From an uncultured Ruminococcus sp. (GTDB taxonomy: Bacteria; Bacillota; Clostridia; Oscillospirales; Ruminococcaceae), in assembly GCA_947624255.1 (NCBI GenBank), contig CANQJO010000001.1:186001-250000 (forward strand): DNA of 64,000 nucleotides. Direction: 5' to 3'. The translations under genes and the position numbers were made by a program. Below are positions 17,938 to 27,540 of the stretch, piece after piece; positions within the stretch are counted from its first letter, which is position 1, and every line of letters starts with the position of its first letter. The notes below the pieces were generated by a model. The model was not told where the DNA came from, did no database searches, and was given only the letters and a program-made list of their open reading frames with translations.

Positions 17938-18399
17938 TCATTCCTCCTCCGGAACGAAGAATTCCTCCACGATCTCGGTGAAAACATGACCGTCAAGATG
18001 GTCGTTCTCATGGCAGGTACACTGAGCTCCGACATCGGTGAAATCCCGCTCGAACCGGTTGCCGTATCTGTCCTGAGCCTTTAAGTGGCAGCTCATGGGA
18101 CGTGTAACATATCCCCATATATTGGGGCAGGACAAGCAGCCCTCCTGAACACGCTGCTTTCCTTTTTTCATGGTGATCTCAGGATTTATTGCCTCAACCT
18201 TATCATTTTCAAGATGCATGATAAATATACGCCGGCACACTCCCACCTGCGGAGCGGCAAGTCCCAGTCCCTGAGCCTTATCGAGTGTTTCGTGCATATC
18301 ATCAAGCAGCACTGCAAGTCTTTCGTCAAATTTGTCCACCGGCTTGCAAACCTTATGGAGCATCTCGTCCTTGTCTGTCAGAATTTTTCTTAAAGCCAT
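17938..18399 (-). CDS. def: Peptide deformylase
   Basis: Def removes the formyl group from nascent chains. The 153-residue protein shows the three family motifs: GLGLAAPQVG (about 44-53), EGCLSCP (about 90-96, whose cysteine binds the metal) and CHENDHLDG (about 132-140, the HExxH motif with the catalytic Glu). It precedes fmt by 6 nt and follows priA by 30 nt, the standard Firmicute order. The product is slightly shorter than the type-2 enzymes of Bacillus, as in clostridial type-1-like enzymes. Confidence 0.96.
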   Translation of the reverse strand: MALRKILTDKDEMLHKVCKPVDKFDERLAVLLDDMHETLDKAQGLGLAAPQVGVCRRIFIMHLENDKVEAINPEITMKKGKQRVQEGCLSCPNIWGYVTRPMSCHLKAQDRYGNRFERDFTDVGAQCTCHENDHLDGHVFTEIVEEFFVPEEE

Positions 18400-18429
18400 T
18401 TTTTTCTTCCTTCCATGTTCTGAATATGA

Positions 18430-20871
18430 CTAAACTCCCGCATCGCCGTTCATATCGGCGTATACGGAGACTTTTTTCATCTCTCTGAGTTTTGCCGATG
18501 CAATGAGCACTCCGCTGATGAAGCCTCTCATCTCGGCATTGTTCTTACACTTCATTATTATTCTGTAGCGGAATTTTCCGCCTATTTTTCCATAGGAACA
18601 CTTTACCGGTCCCAGCACTCTCACGGGTGTTTTCGGCTGAAGCTCACGCAGTCTCTCACTCATCAGCGAGATCATCGACGCAGCACCGTCGGCTACAGCC
18701 TTATCATCACTTCCGGTGAGGCAGAATATGCACATATCGCACAACGGCGGAAAGATCATCGCACGTCTTATAGCGATCTCCTCACGGTAGAATCCCTCAT
18801 AGTCCTGTGCGGCAGCAAGGTTCATGATATAGTGATCGGGCATGAATGTCTGTAATATTGCACGTCCCGGTCTGTTTCCTCTTCCGCTTCTGCCAACGAC
18901 CTGCGTTATCAGCGAGAATGTCCGCTCATAGCTGCGGAAATCCCCGGCATACAGCGCACGGTCAACGGAAAGCACTCCGACAAGGGTGACGTTTGGGAAA
19001 TCCAGTCCCTTGCCGATCATCTGTGTCCCGACCATGATATCATACTCTCCGCTGCGGAATGCGCTGAAATTCTTCTCATAGGAGTATCGGGAAAACGCAG
19101 TATCGGCGTCCATTCTCAGTATCCTTGCCTCCGGAAAGAACATACTCAGTTCCTCCTCAAGCTTTTGAGTACCGAAACCCATACTTTTCAGGTGTTCCGA
19201 ACCGCATGAGGGGCATACCTTTACCGGAGCGCCCGTATATCCGCAGTAGTGGCACATCAGGCGGTCGTTTTTTTTATGATATGTGAGAGGTACGGAGCAG
19301 TTCGGGCAGTACACCGGCTGAAAGCAGTTGCAGCAGCTTATTATCGTGTGATAGCCCCGCCTGTTGAGGAGAAGTATGGTCTGCTCTCCTTTTTTCAGAT
19401 TCAGCCTTATTTCCTCGGCAAGTTTGCAGCTGAATTCCGACCTGTTGCCCTCGTCACGCTCTGCACTCATGTCGATTATGCTTACCTCCGGGAGTACATC
19501 GCTGCTATAGCGTTTAGTAAGCTCCAGCAGCTTATATCTGCCCTTTTCCGCATAATATCTGCTCTCGATCGAGGGCGTTGCCGAGGCAAGCAGCAGCACC
19601 GCTCCGTGATAAGCGCAGCGCTGTTTTGCCGCATCAACGGTATTGTACCGTGGAGAGCTTTCCGATTTATATGAGCGTTCTCCCTCCTCGTCCATGACGA
19701 TCAGTCCTATATTTTCAAGCGGAGCGAATACAGCGCTTCTTGTTCCGATGACGATATCCGCATCGCCTCGTCTGATCCGCTTATATTCATCAAGTCGCTG
19801 TCCCTGTGAGAGACCGCTGTGTATTACGGCAACTCTCTCACCGAAAAGACTTCTGAAACGTTTAAGTATCTGCGGCGTGAGACCGATCTCGGGAATAAGG
19901 AGCATCGCACTTCTGCCGAGTTTAATTGTATCGGAAATGAGCTTCTCAAATACAGAGGTTTTTCCGCTGCCGGTAACTCCTCTCAAAAGGAAAACGCCCG
20001 GTTTTTTCTCTGTCAGCCTTGCAAACACCTCATCGTGAACGTTCTGCTGCTCCGGAGAAAGTACAATGCTGTCCGGATCAATATGCTCCTCCGAGCCGTC
20101 TTCTACACGCCGGGAGATCTCAGCATCATATTCCTGTGCAGCTCCGTTCACAGCGAGCCGCTTTACAACTGCCGGAGTGACACCGCACATATACGCAGTC
20201 TCACGGACAGATGCCGTACCGTTTTCTTCAAGGAATTGAGCGACTGCTTTCTGTTTCGGAGTCAGGTTGAATTTTTCGGGCGATGAGAGATATTCCTCAG
20301 TGAGACGCACCATTTTTACGGAGGCATCTCCCACTGATTGTCGGAATATGTTGTCCGAGACAACCGCTCCCGAATCAAGCAGCTCTCCGAGAGCGGCTTT
20401 TTCACCGGGGCGGAGCTCTTCAAGGCGGGCGTTGAGCCTTTCATCGTCCATAGAAGCAAGCTCATCATAGAGAGTCATTGCCTCAGCGGACAACACTCCC
20501 GGTTCGGGAGCAGTACCCGGTCTGAAACGCTCCCTGACGGTAATGCTCATCGCAGGAGGCAGCATAGCTTTCACAGCGTCAAAGTATGTGCAGAACGTTT
20601 GATCGTGAAGAAATACGGCAAGTTTGAGCAGCTCCTCCGAGATAACGGGTGTATCGTCAATTAGCTTTGCAACAGGCTTCAGACCGTCCGCATTGCCCTC
20701 GGATAATCCCATGACGACACCTGTACGGAGCTTCATACTGCGTCCGAAGCTCACCATTACCCGGCAGCCGCAGGAGATCTTTCCCTGCATACACTCCGGG
20801 ACAGTGTAGCTGAACAGCATATCATAGGAGTAGGCTGTTCCGCTTACGGCGATCTCTGCAACGGGAGTCAT
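18430..20871 (-). CDS. priA: Primosomal protein N' (replication restart helicase PriA)
   Basis: PriA recognises stalled forks and reloads the replicative helicase. The 813-residue protein has an N-terminal 3'-DNA-binding domain, Walker A GVTGSGKTSVF near residue 305, a DEEG box, and an eight-cysteine zinc region (CNCFQPVYCPNC ... CHYCGYTG ... CPSCGSEH) near 525-565. Helicase motifs such as GTQMIGKGLDFPNVTLV and QVVGRSGRGNRPG follow. The ATG at 20871 is chosen because it overlaps the rpoZ stop as TAATG; an in-frame ATG 36 nt upstream lies inside rpoZ and would add residues unlike the family. coaBC, which lies between rpoZ and priA in B. subtilis, is absent. Confidence 0.95.
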   Translation of the reverse strand: MTPVAEIAVSGTAYSYDMLFSYTVPECMQGKISCGCRVMVSFGRSMKLRTGVVMGLSEGNADGLKPVAKLIDDTPVISEELLKLAVFLHDQTFCTYFDAVKAMLPPAMSITVRERFRPGTAPEPGVLSAEAMTLYDELASMDDERLNARLEELRPGEKAALGELLDSGAVVSDNIFRQSVGDASVKMVRLTEEYLSSPEKFNLTPKQKAVAQFLEENGTASVRETAYMCGVTPAVVKRLAVNGAAQEYDAEISRRVEDGSEEHIDPDSIVLSPEQQNVHDEVFARLTEKKPGVFLLRGVTGSGKTSVFEKLISDTIKLGRSAMLLIPEIGLTPQILKRFRSLFGERVAVIHSGLSQGQRLDEYKRIRRGDADIVIGTRSAVFAPLENIGLIVMDEEGERSYKSESSPRYNTVDAAKQRCAYHGAVLLLASATPSIESRYYAEKGRYKLLELTKRYSSDVLPEVSIIDMSAERDEGNRSEFSCKLAEEIRLNLKKGEQTILLLNRRGYHTIISCCNCFQPVYCPNCSVPLTYHKKNDRLMCHYCGYTGAPVKVCPSCGSEHLKSMGFGTQKLEEELSMFFPEARILRMDADTAFSRYSYEKNFSAFRSGEYDIMVGTQMIGKGLDFPNVTLVGVLSVDRALYAGDFRSYERTFSLITQVVGRSGRGNRPGRAILQTFMPDHYIMNLAAAQDYEGFYREEIAIRRAMIFPPLCDMCIFCLTGSDDKAVADGAASMISLMSERLRELQPKTPVRVLGPVKCSYGKIGGKFRYRIIMKCKNNAEMRGFISGVLIASAKLREMKKVSVYADMNGDAGV

Positions 20872-21077
20872 TATTCGGTATCGGATGGTGGGAGCACTAT
20901 CTTGCATTTGCCGCTTGCTATTTCCTCAACGGCTGTTTTGACCGGTTTTTCCTCCAGTATCTGACCGCTTTTATAGATCTCAGTGGTGATCTCACGAGCA
21001 CGTTTTGCAACGGCAATCACCAGTGAATAGCAGCTCTCGTTTTTTGATATTATCTGATTTACAGCAGGTCTAAGCAT
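20871..21077 (-). CDS. rpoZ: DNA-directed RNA polymerase subunit omega
   Basis: This 68-residue protein begins [20 protein letters not shown] and has the AKRAREI motif of the omega subunit, followed by KPVKTAVEEIASGKC. Omega helps fold and retain the beta-prime subunit. The ATG at 21077 overlaps the gmk stop by 8 nt and follows GAGGTGATA. Its stop overlaps the priA start. The gmk-rpoZ order is conserved in Firmicutes. Confidence 0.94.
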   Translation of the reverse strand: MLRPAVNQIISKNESCYSLVIAVAKRAREITTEIYKSGQILEEKPVKTAVEEIASGKCKIVLPPSDTE

Positions 21078-21675
21078 TTTTTATCACCTCATCTATAATG
21101 TCCCCTGAATTTGCCGTTTTAAGCCTTTCAGCACGTATGACTGCAAAAAAGTCATCAACGGCATCCTCCAGAGCGTCGTTTACTATTATATAATCATAAT
21201 TTTTGGCAAGAGCTATCTCTCCTGCGGCTTTCGAGACTCTCTCCTCTATAACATCATCAGTTTCGGTGCCTCTTTTTTTCAGACGGCGGCGAAGCTCTCC
21301 CACAGAGGGCGGTGCGATGAACACAAAAACGGCATCAGAGCGTTTTTCTCTGATCTTCATAGCTCCCTGCACCTCTATCTCAAGAATGACATTGAGCCCC
21401 TTTTCAAGTCTTCCGTCCACCTCGCTGATGAGTGTTCCGTAGAAATTACCGCAATATTCAGCATATTCAAGAAATTCATTGTTATCTATCCTGCGTCTGA
21501 AATCCTCCCGACCGAGGAAATGATAGCTTATGCCGTCCTGCTCTCCCTCTCTGGGACTGCGTGTCGTGGCGGATACAGAGCAGCAGAAACTCTTATTTTT
21601 CAGTATCTCAGCAAGCATCGTACCTTTTCCGCAGCCTGACGGTGCAGAAAAAACGATCAGTCTTCCCTTATTCAT
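21070..21675 (-). CDS. gmk: Guanylate kinase
   Basis: Gmk phosphorylates GMP to GDP. The 201-residue protein has the P-loop APSGCGKGT near residue 10, the GMP-binding [16 protein letters not shown] near 38-53 and the lid region [11 protein letters not shown]. The start [10 protein letters not shown] at 21675 is preferred: GGAGG lies 10 nt upstream and the ATG overlaps the end of remA by 8 nt. A frame open further upstream would need a start inside remA without a ribosome site. Confidence 0.96.
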   Translation of the reverse strand: MNKGRLIVFSAPSGCGKGTMLAEILKNKSFCCSVSATTRSPREGEQDGISYHFLGREDFRRRIDNNEFLEYAEYCGNFYGTLISEVDGRLEKGLNVILEIEVQGAMKIREKRSDAVFVFIAPPSVGELRRRLKKRGTETDDVIEERVSKAAGEIALAKNYDYIIVNDALEDAVDDFFAVIRAERLKTANSGDIIDEVIKNA

Positions 21676-21925
21676 CGCCGGTATCGCCTCCATTGTCATT
21701 TATTCTTGCGGCAAGCGTGTCAGTGATCAGTGACGAAAGCACTATATGCCCTGTATCCATGATAATGACAGCCCTTGTTTTTCGTCCGTATGTTGCATCT
21801 ATGGCTCTGCCGTCGTCCTTAGCCTCCTGGACGAGACGTTTTATCGGTGCGGATTCGGGACTCACCACAGCGACGATTCTCGCCGCAGAGACCATATTCC
21901 CATAACCGATGTGTATAAGCTTCAT
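21668..21925 (-). CDS. remA: Extracellular matrix regulatory protein RemA family (DUF370)
   Basis: This 85-residue protein ([20 protein letters not shown] at the start) matches the RemA/YlzA family, a DNA-binding activator of biofilm matrix genes and osmoprotection in B. subtilis. The [15 protein letters not shown] and GHIV segments are characteristic. It sits between yicC and gmk as in B. subtilis. AGGTGATCCC precedes the ATG at 21925. Its role outside Bacillus is not established; the conserved position points to a core function. Confidence 0.93.
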   Translation of the reverse strand: MKLIHIGYGNMVSAARIVAVVSPESAPIKRLVQEAKDDGRAIDATYGRKTRAVIIMDTGHIVLSSLITDTLAARINDNGGDTGDE

Positions 21926-21933
21926 GGGATCAC

Positions 21934-22812
21934 CTACTCTACATTCTGTATCTGTTCTCGGATCTTTTCGATCTCAGCCTTCATATCCACAACGAGCTTG
22001 GTGATATCGAGATCCTGAGCCTTTGAGCCGATAGTGTTGACCTCTCTGTTCATTTCCTGGACGATGAAATCGAGCTTTCTGCCCACAGCCTCCTCAGTGT
22101 CAAGGAGATCCCTAAGCTGTGCGACATGGCTTCTCAGGCGGACAGTCTCCTCATCGACAGCGATCTTTTCGGCAAATACAGCAGCCTCGGTGATGATCCT
22201 CTGCGGGTCTGCTTCCCTGCCCTCCAGTATTTCCGAGAGCTTCTGATAAAGCCGGCTGCGGTAATTTTCAACAGTTTTCGGGGAAAGTTCTTCGATATCA
22301 GCAACGCTTTCAAGGATAAAGTCAGTCCTTGCGAGAATGTCACTTTGCAATTTTTCGCCCTCAATACGGCGCATTTCAACAAAATTTTTCAGAGCCTCCC
22401 GTGCTGTTTGTGAAATATCCTCCCACACCTGTTCTTCGTTGTCGGGAGTTTTCCGGATATTGAAAACATCCGGAAGCTTTATGAGCTTTGATAACGTGAG
22501 GTCATCCTTCAGCTCCAGTTCATCAGCGACTTCCCGGAGTGCCTTCACATATCCCTCGGCAACAGCCTTATTCACAGCGATAACGGAATCCTTGCTTTCT
22601 ATATTGGTTATATTGACCGAGATCTCCACCTTGCCTCTTGAAATGCAGGATTTAAGCAGTAATTTGAGCTTTTCGTCGATATAGCTGTAGGCTCTCGGGA
22701 TCTTTGATGAATATTCATAATATCTATGATTAACGGAGCGTATCTCCACAAGAATATCACGTCCGTTGAGAATTTTTTGTGATCTTCCGTAACCGGTCAT
22801 GCTTCTAAGCAC
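21934..22812 (-). CDS. yicC: YicC-family endoribonuclease
   Basis: This protein of about 292 residues begins (after a GTG start) with [11 protein letters not shown], the signature of YicC/YloC proteins, and contains [20 protein letters not shown] and the C-terminal [16 protein letters not shown]. YicC proteins are stress-linked endoribonucleases. The GTG at 22812 is preferred over an ATG at 22830 because GGAAGG lies 7 nt upstream of it. It is the first gene of the long minus-strand run ending with spoVM, and the promoter at 22869-22897 lies just upstream. Confidence 0.93.
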   Translation of the reverse strand: MLRSMTGYGRSQKILNGRDILVEIRSVNHRYYEYSSKIPRAYSYIDEKLKLLLKSCISRGKVEISVNITNIESKDSVIAVNKAVAEGYVKALREVADELELKDDLTLSKLIKLPDVFNIRKTPDNEEQVWEDISQTAREALKNFVEMRRIEGEKLQSDILARTDFILESVADIEELSPKTVENYRSRLYQKLSEILEGREADPQRIITEAAVFAEKIAVDEETVRLRSHVAQLRDLLDTEEAVGRKLDFIVQEMNREVNTIGSKAQDLDITKLVVDMKAEIEKIREQIQNVE

Positions 22813-22868
22813 TTTATCGCCTTCCTTCAAAAAGAAATCAGATCATCATTCCAAAGATATACAATATA

Positions 22869-22897
22869 ATTATAACACTAAAAGAAAAAAAATGCAA
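22869..22897 (-). promoter_or_regulatory. Sigma-A promoter of the yicC-to-spoVM run
   Basis: On the minus strand TTGCAT (22892-22897), a 17-nt spacer and TATAAT (22869-22874). Transcription would begin near 22862, about 50 nt before the yicC start. No other clear promoter was seen inside the 13-kb run, although internal ones are likely. Confidence 0.7.
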
Positions 22898-22935
22898 TAC
22901 CTTTTTAACAAAATTCTGCAAATAAAATTGCAATA

Positions 22936-23003
22936 AAAAATGTCACCGAAGAAGCACTGCTTTTTCCGAATTTATCACAGCTTCTTTGATGACATTTTTT
23001 ATG
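22936..23003 (-). terminator. Terminator of the trp operon
   Basis: AAAAAATGTCACCGAAGAAGC on the plus strand at about 22936-22956 can pair with GCTTCTTTGATGACATTTTTT at about 22981-23001, with a few mismatches and a ~24-nt loop. The ends are A-run and T-run, so it can work in both directions. It lies 39 nt past the trpA stop and upstream of the yicC promoter. Confidence 0.7.
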
Positions 23004-23041
23004 ATTTTCAATTTTTGGTACAGCTTGTGCAGCCTTCACCT

Positions 23042-23815
23042 TTATGTATTCCGGAGAGCTTCTTTCATGGAGCGTACATACTCTCCCACGTATTTGGGAC
23101 TTTCCTTGCCGTATTTTTCAATTATTTTAATAATGGCAGAGCCTACGATAGCCCCGTCGGAGAGTGATGCCATTTTGGCAGCCTGCTCCGGAGTTGAGAT
23201 GCCGAATCCGACAGCACACGGAACACTCGTATTTTCACGGATAACACGCACCATCTCGCCGATATCGGTGGTTATTTCACTGCGGACACCGGTAACTCCG
23301 AGGCTTGACACAACATAGATGAATCCCTCAGCCTCACGGGCGATCATAGCGATCCTGTTATGGGAGGTGGGTGCTATCAGGGAGATGAGATCTATACCGC
23401 AGGAAGCCGCAGCCTCAGCGAATTCGCCTTTCTCCTCAAAGGGAAGATCGGGGAGTATCACACCGCTGATACCTGTCTCCTGACAGCGTTTCATAAATCT
23501 CTCAGCACCATAGGAGAACACAACGTTCGCATAAGTCATAAACACCATCGGAATGGTAACATCACGGCGGATCTCACGCACAAATCCAAATATTTTGTCG
23601 GTAGTGATGCCTCCGGAGAGCGCACGTATATTTGCTCCCTGAATAACAGGACCTTCGGCGGTGGGATCTGAAAAAGGAATGCCCAGCTCAATGAGATCGG
23701 CACCGTTTTCGGCACAGGCACGCACTACATCGGCGGTCGTTTCAAGATCGGGATCACCGCAGGTTATGAATGGTATAAAAGCTTTCTCTTTGAAAGCGTC
23801 ACGGATATTATTCAT
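23042..23815 (-). CDS. trpA: Tryptophan synthase alpha subunit
   Basis: TrpA cleaves indole-3-glycerol phosphate to indole and glyceraldehyde 3-phosphate. The 257-residue protein has the catalytic glutamate in [16 protein letters not shown] near residue 45, [10 protein letters not shown] near 120 and the phosphate-binding GFGISTPEQ. The start MNNIRD at 23815 is chosen because AGGAG lies 9 nt upstream and the gene then overlaps the trpB end by 8 nt. It is the last gene of trpEGDCFBA and is followed by a terminator. All active-site residues expected are present. Confidence 0.97.
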   Translation of the reverse strand: MNNIRDAFKEKAFIPFITCGDPDLETTADVVRACAENGADLIELGIPFSDPTAEGPVIQGANIRALSGGITTDKIFGFVREIRRDVTIPMVFMTYANVVFSYGAERFMKRCQETGISGVILPDLPFEEKGEFAEAAASCGIDLISLIAPTSHNRIAMIAREAEGFIYVVSSLGVTGVRSEITTDIGEMVRVIRENTSVPCAVGFGISTPEQAAKMASLSDGAIVGSAIIKIIEKYGKESPKYVGEYVRSMKEALRNT

Positions 23816-24995
23816 AGATCTCTTCTCCTCTGTATCTTGCAATGGCAGCGCAGTCCTTGTCGCCGCGTCCGGAAATGGTTATTATGATGATCTTGTCCTT
23901 ATCCATCTGCGGAGCGAGCTTCACGGCATATGCCACAGCATGAGCTGATTCTATTGCGGGAATTATTCCCTCCGTACGTGAAAGATACTCAAAAGCGTTG
24001 ACAGCTTCATCGTCTGTCACGGGAACATACTCCGCTCTGCCGATATCGTGGAGGTATGCGTGTTCGGGACCTACACCGGGATAGTCCAGACCTGCGGATA
24101 TTGAATATACGGGAGCGATCTGACCGTACTCGTCCTGACAGAAATAAGACTTCATTCCGTGGAAAATGCCGATGCTTCCGGTATTTACGGTAGCGGCAGT
24201 CTCGAACGTATCAATGCCCCTGCCGGCAGCCTCACAGCCTATGAGACGTACACTCTTGTCGGGGATATAGTGGTAGAAGCTGCCTATAGCGTTAGAGCCT
24301 CCTCCCACGCAGGCGATAACGGCATCGGGAAGCCGTCCCTCTGCTTCAAGTATCTGCGCCCTTGATTCACGGGAGATAACAGCCTGAAAATCTCTTACGA
24401 TAGTGGGGAACGGATGCGGTCCCATAACAGAGCCGAGACAGTAGTGAGTGTCGTCAATGCGTGATGTCCACTCTCTCATGGCTTCAGAGACAGCATCTTT
24501 CAGAGTAGCCGTTCCTGTTTTGACGGAGATGACCTCCGAGCCGAGGAGCTTCATACGATAGACGTTCAATGCCTGACGTTTTGTGTCCTCCTCGCCCATA
24601 AATACGACGCACTCCATTCCGAGGAGAGCGGCGGCAGTGGCAGTAGCGACTCCGTGCTGACCTGCGCCTGTTTCGGCAATGAGGCGTGTTTTGCCCATTT
24701 TCTTTGCAAGCAGAGCCTGACCGAGCACGTTATTTATCTTGTGAGAGCCTGTGTGGTTGAGATCCTCACGTTTGAGATATATCTTAGCTCCTCCGAGATC
24801 ATTGGTGAGCTTTTCGGCATAGTAAAGCAGAGATGGTCTTCCGGCGTAATTATTCAGAAGCTCGGTCAGCTCCTTGTTGAACTCCGGATCATTGCGGTAT
24901 TTTTCGTAGGCAGCCTCCAGTTCGATGACAGCATTCATCAGAGTTTCCGGAATATACTGACCTCCGTGTATACCGAAGCGTCCTTTTTCGGGCAT
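23808..24995 (-). CDS. trpB: Tryptophan synthase beta subunit
   Basis: TrpB condenses indole with serine using PLP. The 395-residue protein shows the PLP lysine in [11 protein letters not shown] near residue 80, the phosphate-binding [10 protein letters not shown] near 225 and [15 protein letters not shown]. It is the TrpB1 type that pairs with TrpA. The start MPEKGRFG at 24995 follows AAAGGA by 9 nt; ATGs 6 and 9 codons earlier are worse placed. The 99-nt gap from trpF is almost wholly filled by a palindromic repeat (25025-25095), the only large gap between the structural genes of the operon. Confidence 0.97.
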   Translation of the reverse strand: MPEKGRFGIHGGQYIPETLMNAVIELEAAYEKYRNDPEFNKELTELLNNYAGRPSLLYYAEKLTNDLGGAKIYLKREDLNHTGSHKINNVLGQALLAKKMGKTRLIAETGAGQHGVATATAAALLGMECVVFMGEEDTKRQALNVYRMKLLGSEVISVKTGTATLKDAVSEAMREWTSRIDDTHYCLGSVMGPHPFPTIVRDFQAVISRESRAQILEAEGRLPDAVIACVGGGSNAIGSFYHYIPDKSVRLIGCEAAGRGIDTFETAATVNTGSIGIFHGMKSYFCQDEYGQIAPVYSISAGLDYPGVGPEHAYLHDIGRAEYVPVTDDEAVNAFEYLSRTEGIIPAIESAHAVAYAVKLAPQMDKDKIIIITISGRGDKDCAAIARYRGEEIYE

Positions 24996-25024
24996 TGGTA
25001 TCATTCCTTTCAAATTATGATATC

Positions 25025-25095
25025 ATACCGATCTCACTCTAAGACCGGGGGATCTTTGCGAAGATCCCGTACGGTTTTCGGGATGAGATCGGTAT
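25025..25095. repeat. Palindromic repeat, copy 1, between trpF and trpB
   Basis: ATACCGATCTCACTC at 25025-25039 is an inverted copy of GATGAGATCGGTAT at 25082-25095. The interior holds a second hairpin around GGGATCTTTGCGAAGATCCC. The right end touches the trpF stop codon. A diverged copy with the same ends and similar interior lies at 29621-29687 upstream of trpE. The layout looks like a short REP or MITE-like element. In the trp mRNA it would form a strong hairpin. Confidence 0.75.
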
Positions 25096-25700
25096 CAGGG
25101 ACACGATCCCTTGACTTTTTGTATAAAATCTTTTATTTTCTGCGGATCTTTCACTCCGTCAGTTTCCATCGAGGAGCTGACGTCAACAGCATACGGCGAG
25201 AGATTTTTTACAGCATCGGCAACGTTATCACAGTCAAGACCTCCTGCAAGAAAATACGGACGCTTTATATCTCCGATAAGCGACCAGTCGAAGGTAATGC
25301 CTGTTCCGCAGCCCGAATCAAGCAGCACATAGTCTGCCTGTGAGCTTTCTGCTGCCTGAATATCTTCGCTGCTCCTTATGCGGAATGCCTTTATAACAGG
25401 AACATTCGTAAGGGTGCGGAGTTTGGCTATATAGGCGTTATCCTCATTGCCGTGGAGCTGTATCACATCAATTGCTCCCCGATCTGCAATGCGAGCCGCA
25501 AGCTCCGGCGATGCATCCACGAAAACACCTGCGGGAGTGATCTTTCTGTCAAGGAGTTCACGAAGTGCGAGAGCCTTTTCCGCCGTGACAAATCGGCGGC
25601 TTTTTTCAGCAAAGACAAATCCGATGTATTCGGGGCAGAGGGCGTTCACGCAGATGATATCCTCTTCACGTGAAAGTCCGCATATTTTTATTTTCGTCAT
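25095..25700 (-). CDS. trpF: Phosphoribosylanthranilate isomerase
   Basis: TrpF performs the Amadori rearrangement of phosphoribosylanthranilate. The 201-residue TIM-barrel protein starts MTKIKICGLSREEDI, with the catalytic Cys in KICGL. It also has GFVFAEKSRRFV, VQLHGNE-like IQLHGNED, the general-acid Asp in LLDSGCGTGITFDW and a C-terminal phosphate loop (LAGGLDCDNV). It is a separate gene here, not fused to trpC. The ATG lies 1 nt from the trpC stop. Its stop codon forms the edge of the palindromic repeat. Confidence 0.96.
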   Translation of the reverse strand: MTKIKICGLSREEDIICVNALCPEYIGFVFAEKSRRFVTAEKALALRELLDRKITPAGVFVDASPELAARIADRGAIDVIQLHGNEDNAYIAKLRTLTNVPVIKAFRIRSSEDIQAAESSQADYVLLDSGCGTGITFDWSLIGDIKRPYFLAGGLDCDNVADAVKNLSPYAVDVSSSMETDGVKDPQKIKDFIQKVKGSCP

Positions 25701-25701
25701 A

Positions 25702-26481
25702 TCAGCCTCTCAGCTTTCTGAGCATTTCGGTCTTGTCCTGAGCTTTCATCAGTGCCTCACCGACGAGTACGGCATCAGCTCCGGCTTCTCTCAGCAAGCG
25801 GACATCTTCTGCACTGCGGACACCGCTTTCCGAAACGAAAAGGATATCCTCCGGCACAAGTGATATCATTCGCCTGCTGTTTTCCGTATCGACCGAAAAG
25901 TCCTTCAGATCACGGTTATTTACTCCGATGATGCGTGCTCCGGCAGCGGCGGCAGCCTTTACCTCCTCCCCGGTGTGAGCCTCGACCAGTGCAGAAAGTC
26001 CCAGCATATCACAGATACCGATATAATCAGCGATCTGATCCTGCGTCAGGATAGAGCATATCAGCAGCACAGCGGAAGCTCCCAGGACCTTAGCCTCGTA
26101 GATCATGTATTCGTCCACGGTAAAATCTTTCCGCAGACAGGGAATATCCACCTCAGCAGCTATTTCTCTGAGATATTCGCTGCTGCCGAGAAACCATTTC
26201 GGCTCGGTGAGTACGGAGATGCAGTCAGCGCCTGCCGACTGATATTCACGTGCGATCTCCAGATACGGAAAATCTTCAGCGATGATGCCCTTTGAGGGAG
26301 ATGCTTTCTTGCACTCACAGATGAATGATATCTCCGGATTGCTGCGTATCGCCTCCTCAAAGGGGAAACCGTTCGCCGGCAGTGACATGGCAAGATCTTT
26401 CATTTCATCAAGGCTTATTTTTTCCTTGGCTGCCTGAGTGCGTTCTCTTGCATGGTCGGCGAGCTTATCGAGTATGTTCAT
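25702..26481 (-). CDS. trpC: Indole-3-glycerol phosphate synthase
   Basis: TrpC closes the indole ring by decarboxylating carboxyphenylaminodeoxyribulose phosphate. The 259-residue TIM barrel has ECKKASPSKGII (catalytic Lys) near residue 55, LRKDFTVDEYMIYEAKVLGA near 110, EAHTGEE near 165, GVNNRDLKDFSVD and SESGVRSAEDV near 220. It starts 8 nt after the trpD stop and ends 1 nt before trpF. Complete and typical. Confidence 0.97.
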   Translation of the reverse strand: MNILDKLADHARERTQAAKEKISLDEMKDLAMSLPANGFPFEEAIRSNPEISFICECKKASPSKGIIAEDFPYLEIAREYQSAGADCISVLTEPKWFLGSSEYLREIAAEVDIPCLRKDFTVDEYMIYEAKVLGASAVLLICSILTQDQIADYIGICDMLGLSALVEAHTGEEVKAAAAAGARIIGVNNRDLKDFSVDTENSRRMISLVPEDILFVSESGVRSAEDVRLLREAGADAVLVGEALMKAQDKTEMLRKLRG

Positions 26482-26489
26482 ATGTCACC

Positions 26490-27509
26490 TCAGTTATTTG
26501 AGCATTGTATGAGCTTTTCAAGAAGCTCCGCAGCTTTTCCGCTGTCGATGATCTCTCCGGCGAGTTTTACGCCCTCAGCCATTGAATCTGCTTTACCGCC
26601 GATGTATATAGCGGCTCCGGCGTTGAGGAGCACAGCGTTTCTCTTGTGTCCCTTTTCAGCCCCGGTGAGTATGTTTCGTGTGATCTGAGCGTTCTCAGCA
26701 GGCGTGCCGCCTTTGAGATCGTCCTTTGAGCATCTCTCGAAGCCGAACTGCTCGGGAGTGATCTCGTAGTTTTTCATCCCGCCGTCCCTGTATTCGCAGA
26801 CAGCAGTGGAGGAGCTGAGCGAGATCTCGTCAAGTTTGTCTGTTCCGTAGACCACCATTCCCGTCTTTGAGCCGAGTTTCATGAGCACCTCTGCTATAGG
26901 CTCAACGAGTGAGCGGTCGTACACTCCGAGGAGGTGGCGGCTCGGATTGGAGGGATTAGTCAGAGGTCCGAGGATATTGAACACCGTTCTGATGCCGAGC
27001 TCCTTTCTGATAGGAGCAACGTATTTCATGGAGGTGTGGTATTTCTGTGCGAAGAAGAAACAGAAACCCGTTTTTTCAAGGAGCTCACGGCATTTTTCGG
27101 GCTCGAGGGAGATATTCACTCCCAGTGCCTCCAGACAATCTGCTGTTCCGCAGAGAGAGGAGGCAGCACGATTTCCGTGCTTGGCGACCATAACTCCCGA
27201 TGCGGCAGTGATTATCGCCGAGGTGGTGGAGATGTTGAAACTGTGAGCGTTATCGCCGCCTGTTCCGACGATCTCGAGAAGATCAAGATCATTCTCGAAC
27301 TTGGTGGCGGCATCTCTCATAGCGGCGGCGCAGCCGGTGATCTCCTCAATAGTTTCGGCTTTTGCACTTTTGGTCGAAAGTGCCGCAAGAAATGCAGCGT
27401 TCTGTGTGGGAGTGGTCTGTCCGGTCATTATCTCTGTTGTGACCTGATAAGCCTCCTCATAGGTGAGATCCTGTTTGTCAACTATCTTGACTATGGCTTC
27501 TTTTATCAT
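26490..27509 (-). CDS. trpD: Anthranilate phosphoribosyltransferase
   Basis: TrpD joins anthranilate to PRPP. The 339-residue protein shows the glycine-rich PRPP loop [17 protein letters not shown] near residue 80, [21 protein letters not shown] near 108-128 and the anthranilate-channel segment [21 protein letters not shown] near 160. It is not fused to trpG. Upstream is a 31-nt gap after trpG with an AAAGGAG-type ribosome site. Confidence 0.97.
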   Translation of the reverse strand: MIKEAIVKIVDKQDLTYEEAYQVTTEIMTGQTTPTQNAAFLAALSTKSAKAETIEEITGCAAAMRDAATKFENDLDLLEIVGTGGDNAHSFNISTTSAIITAASGVMVAKHGNRAASSLCGTADCLEALGVNISLEPEKCRELLEKTGFCFFFAQKYHTSMKYVAPIRKELGIRTVFNILGPLTNPSNPSRHLLGVYDRSLVEPIAEVLMKLGSKTGMVVYGTDKLDEISLSSSTAVCEYRDGGMKNYEITPEQFGFERCSKDDLKGGTPAENAQITRNILTGAEKGHKRNAVLLNAGAAIYIGGKADSMAEGVKLAGEIIDSGKAAELLEKLIQCSNN

Positions 27510-27540
27510 GGTACAAAACTCCTTTATATAAATTTGATTT

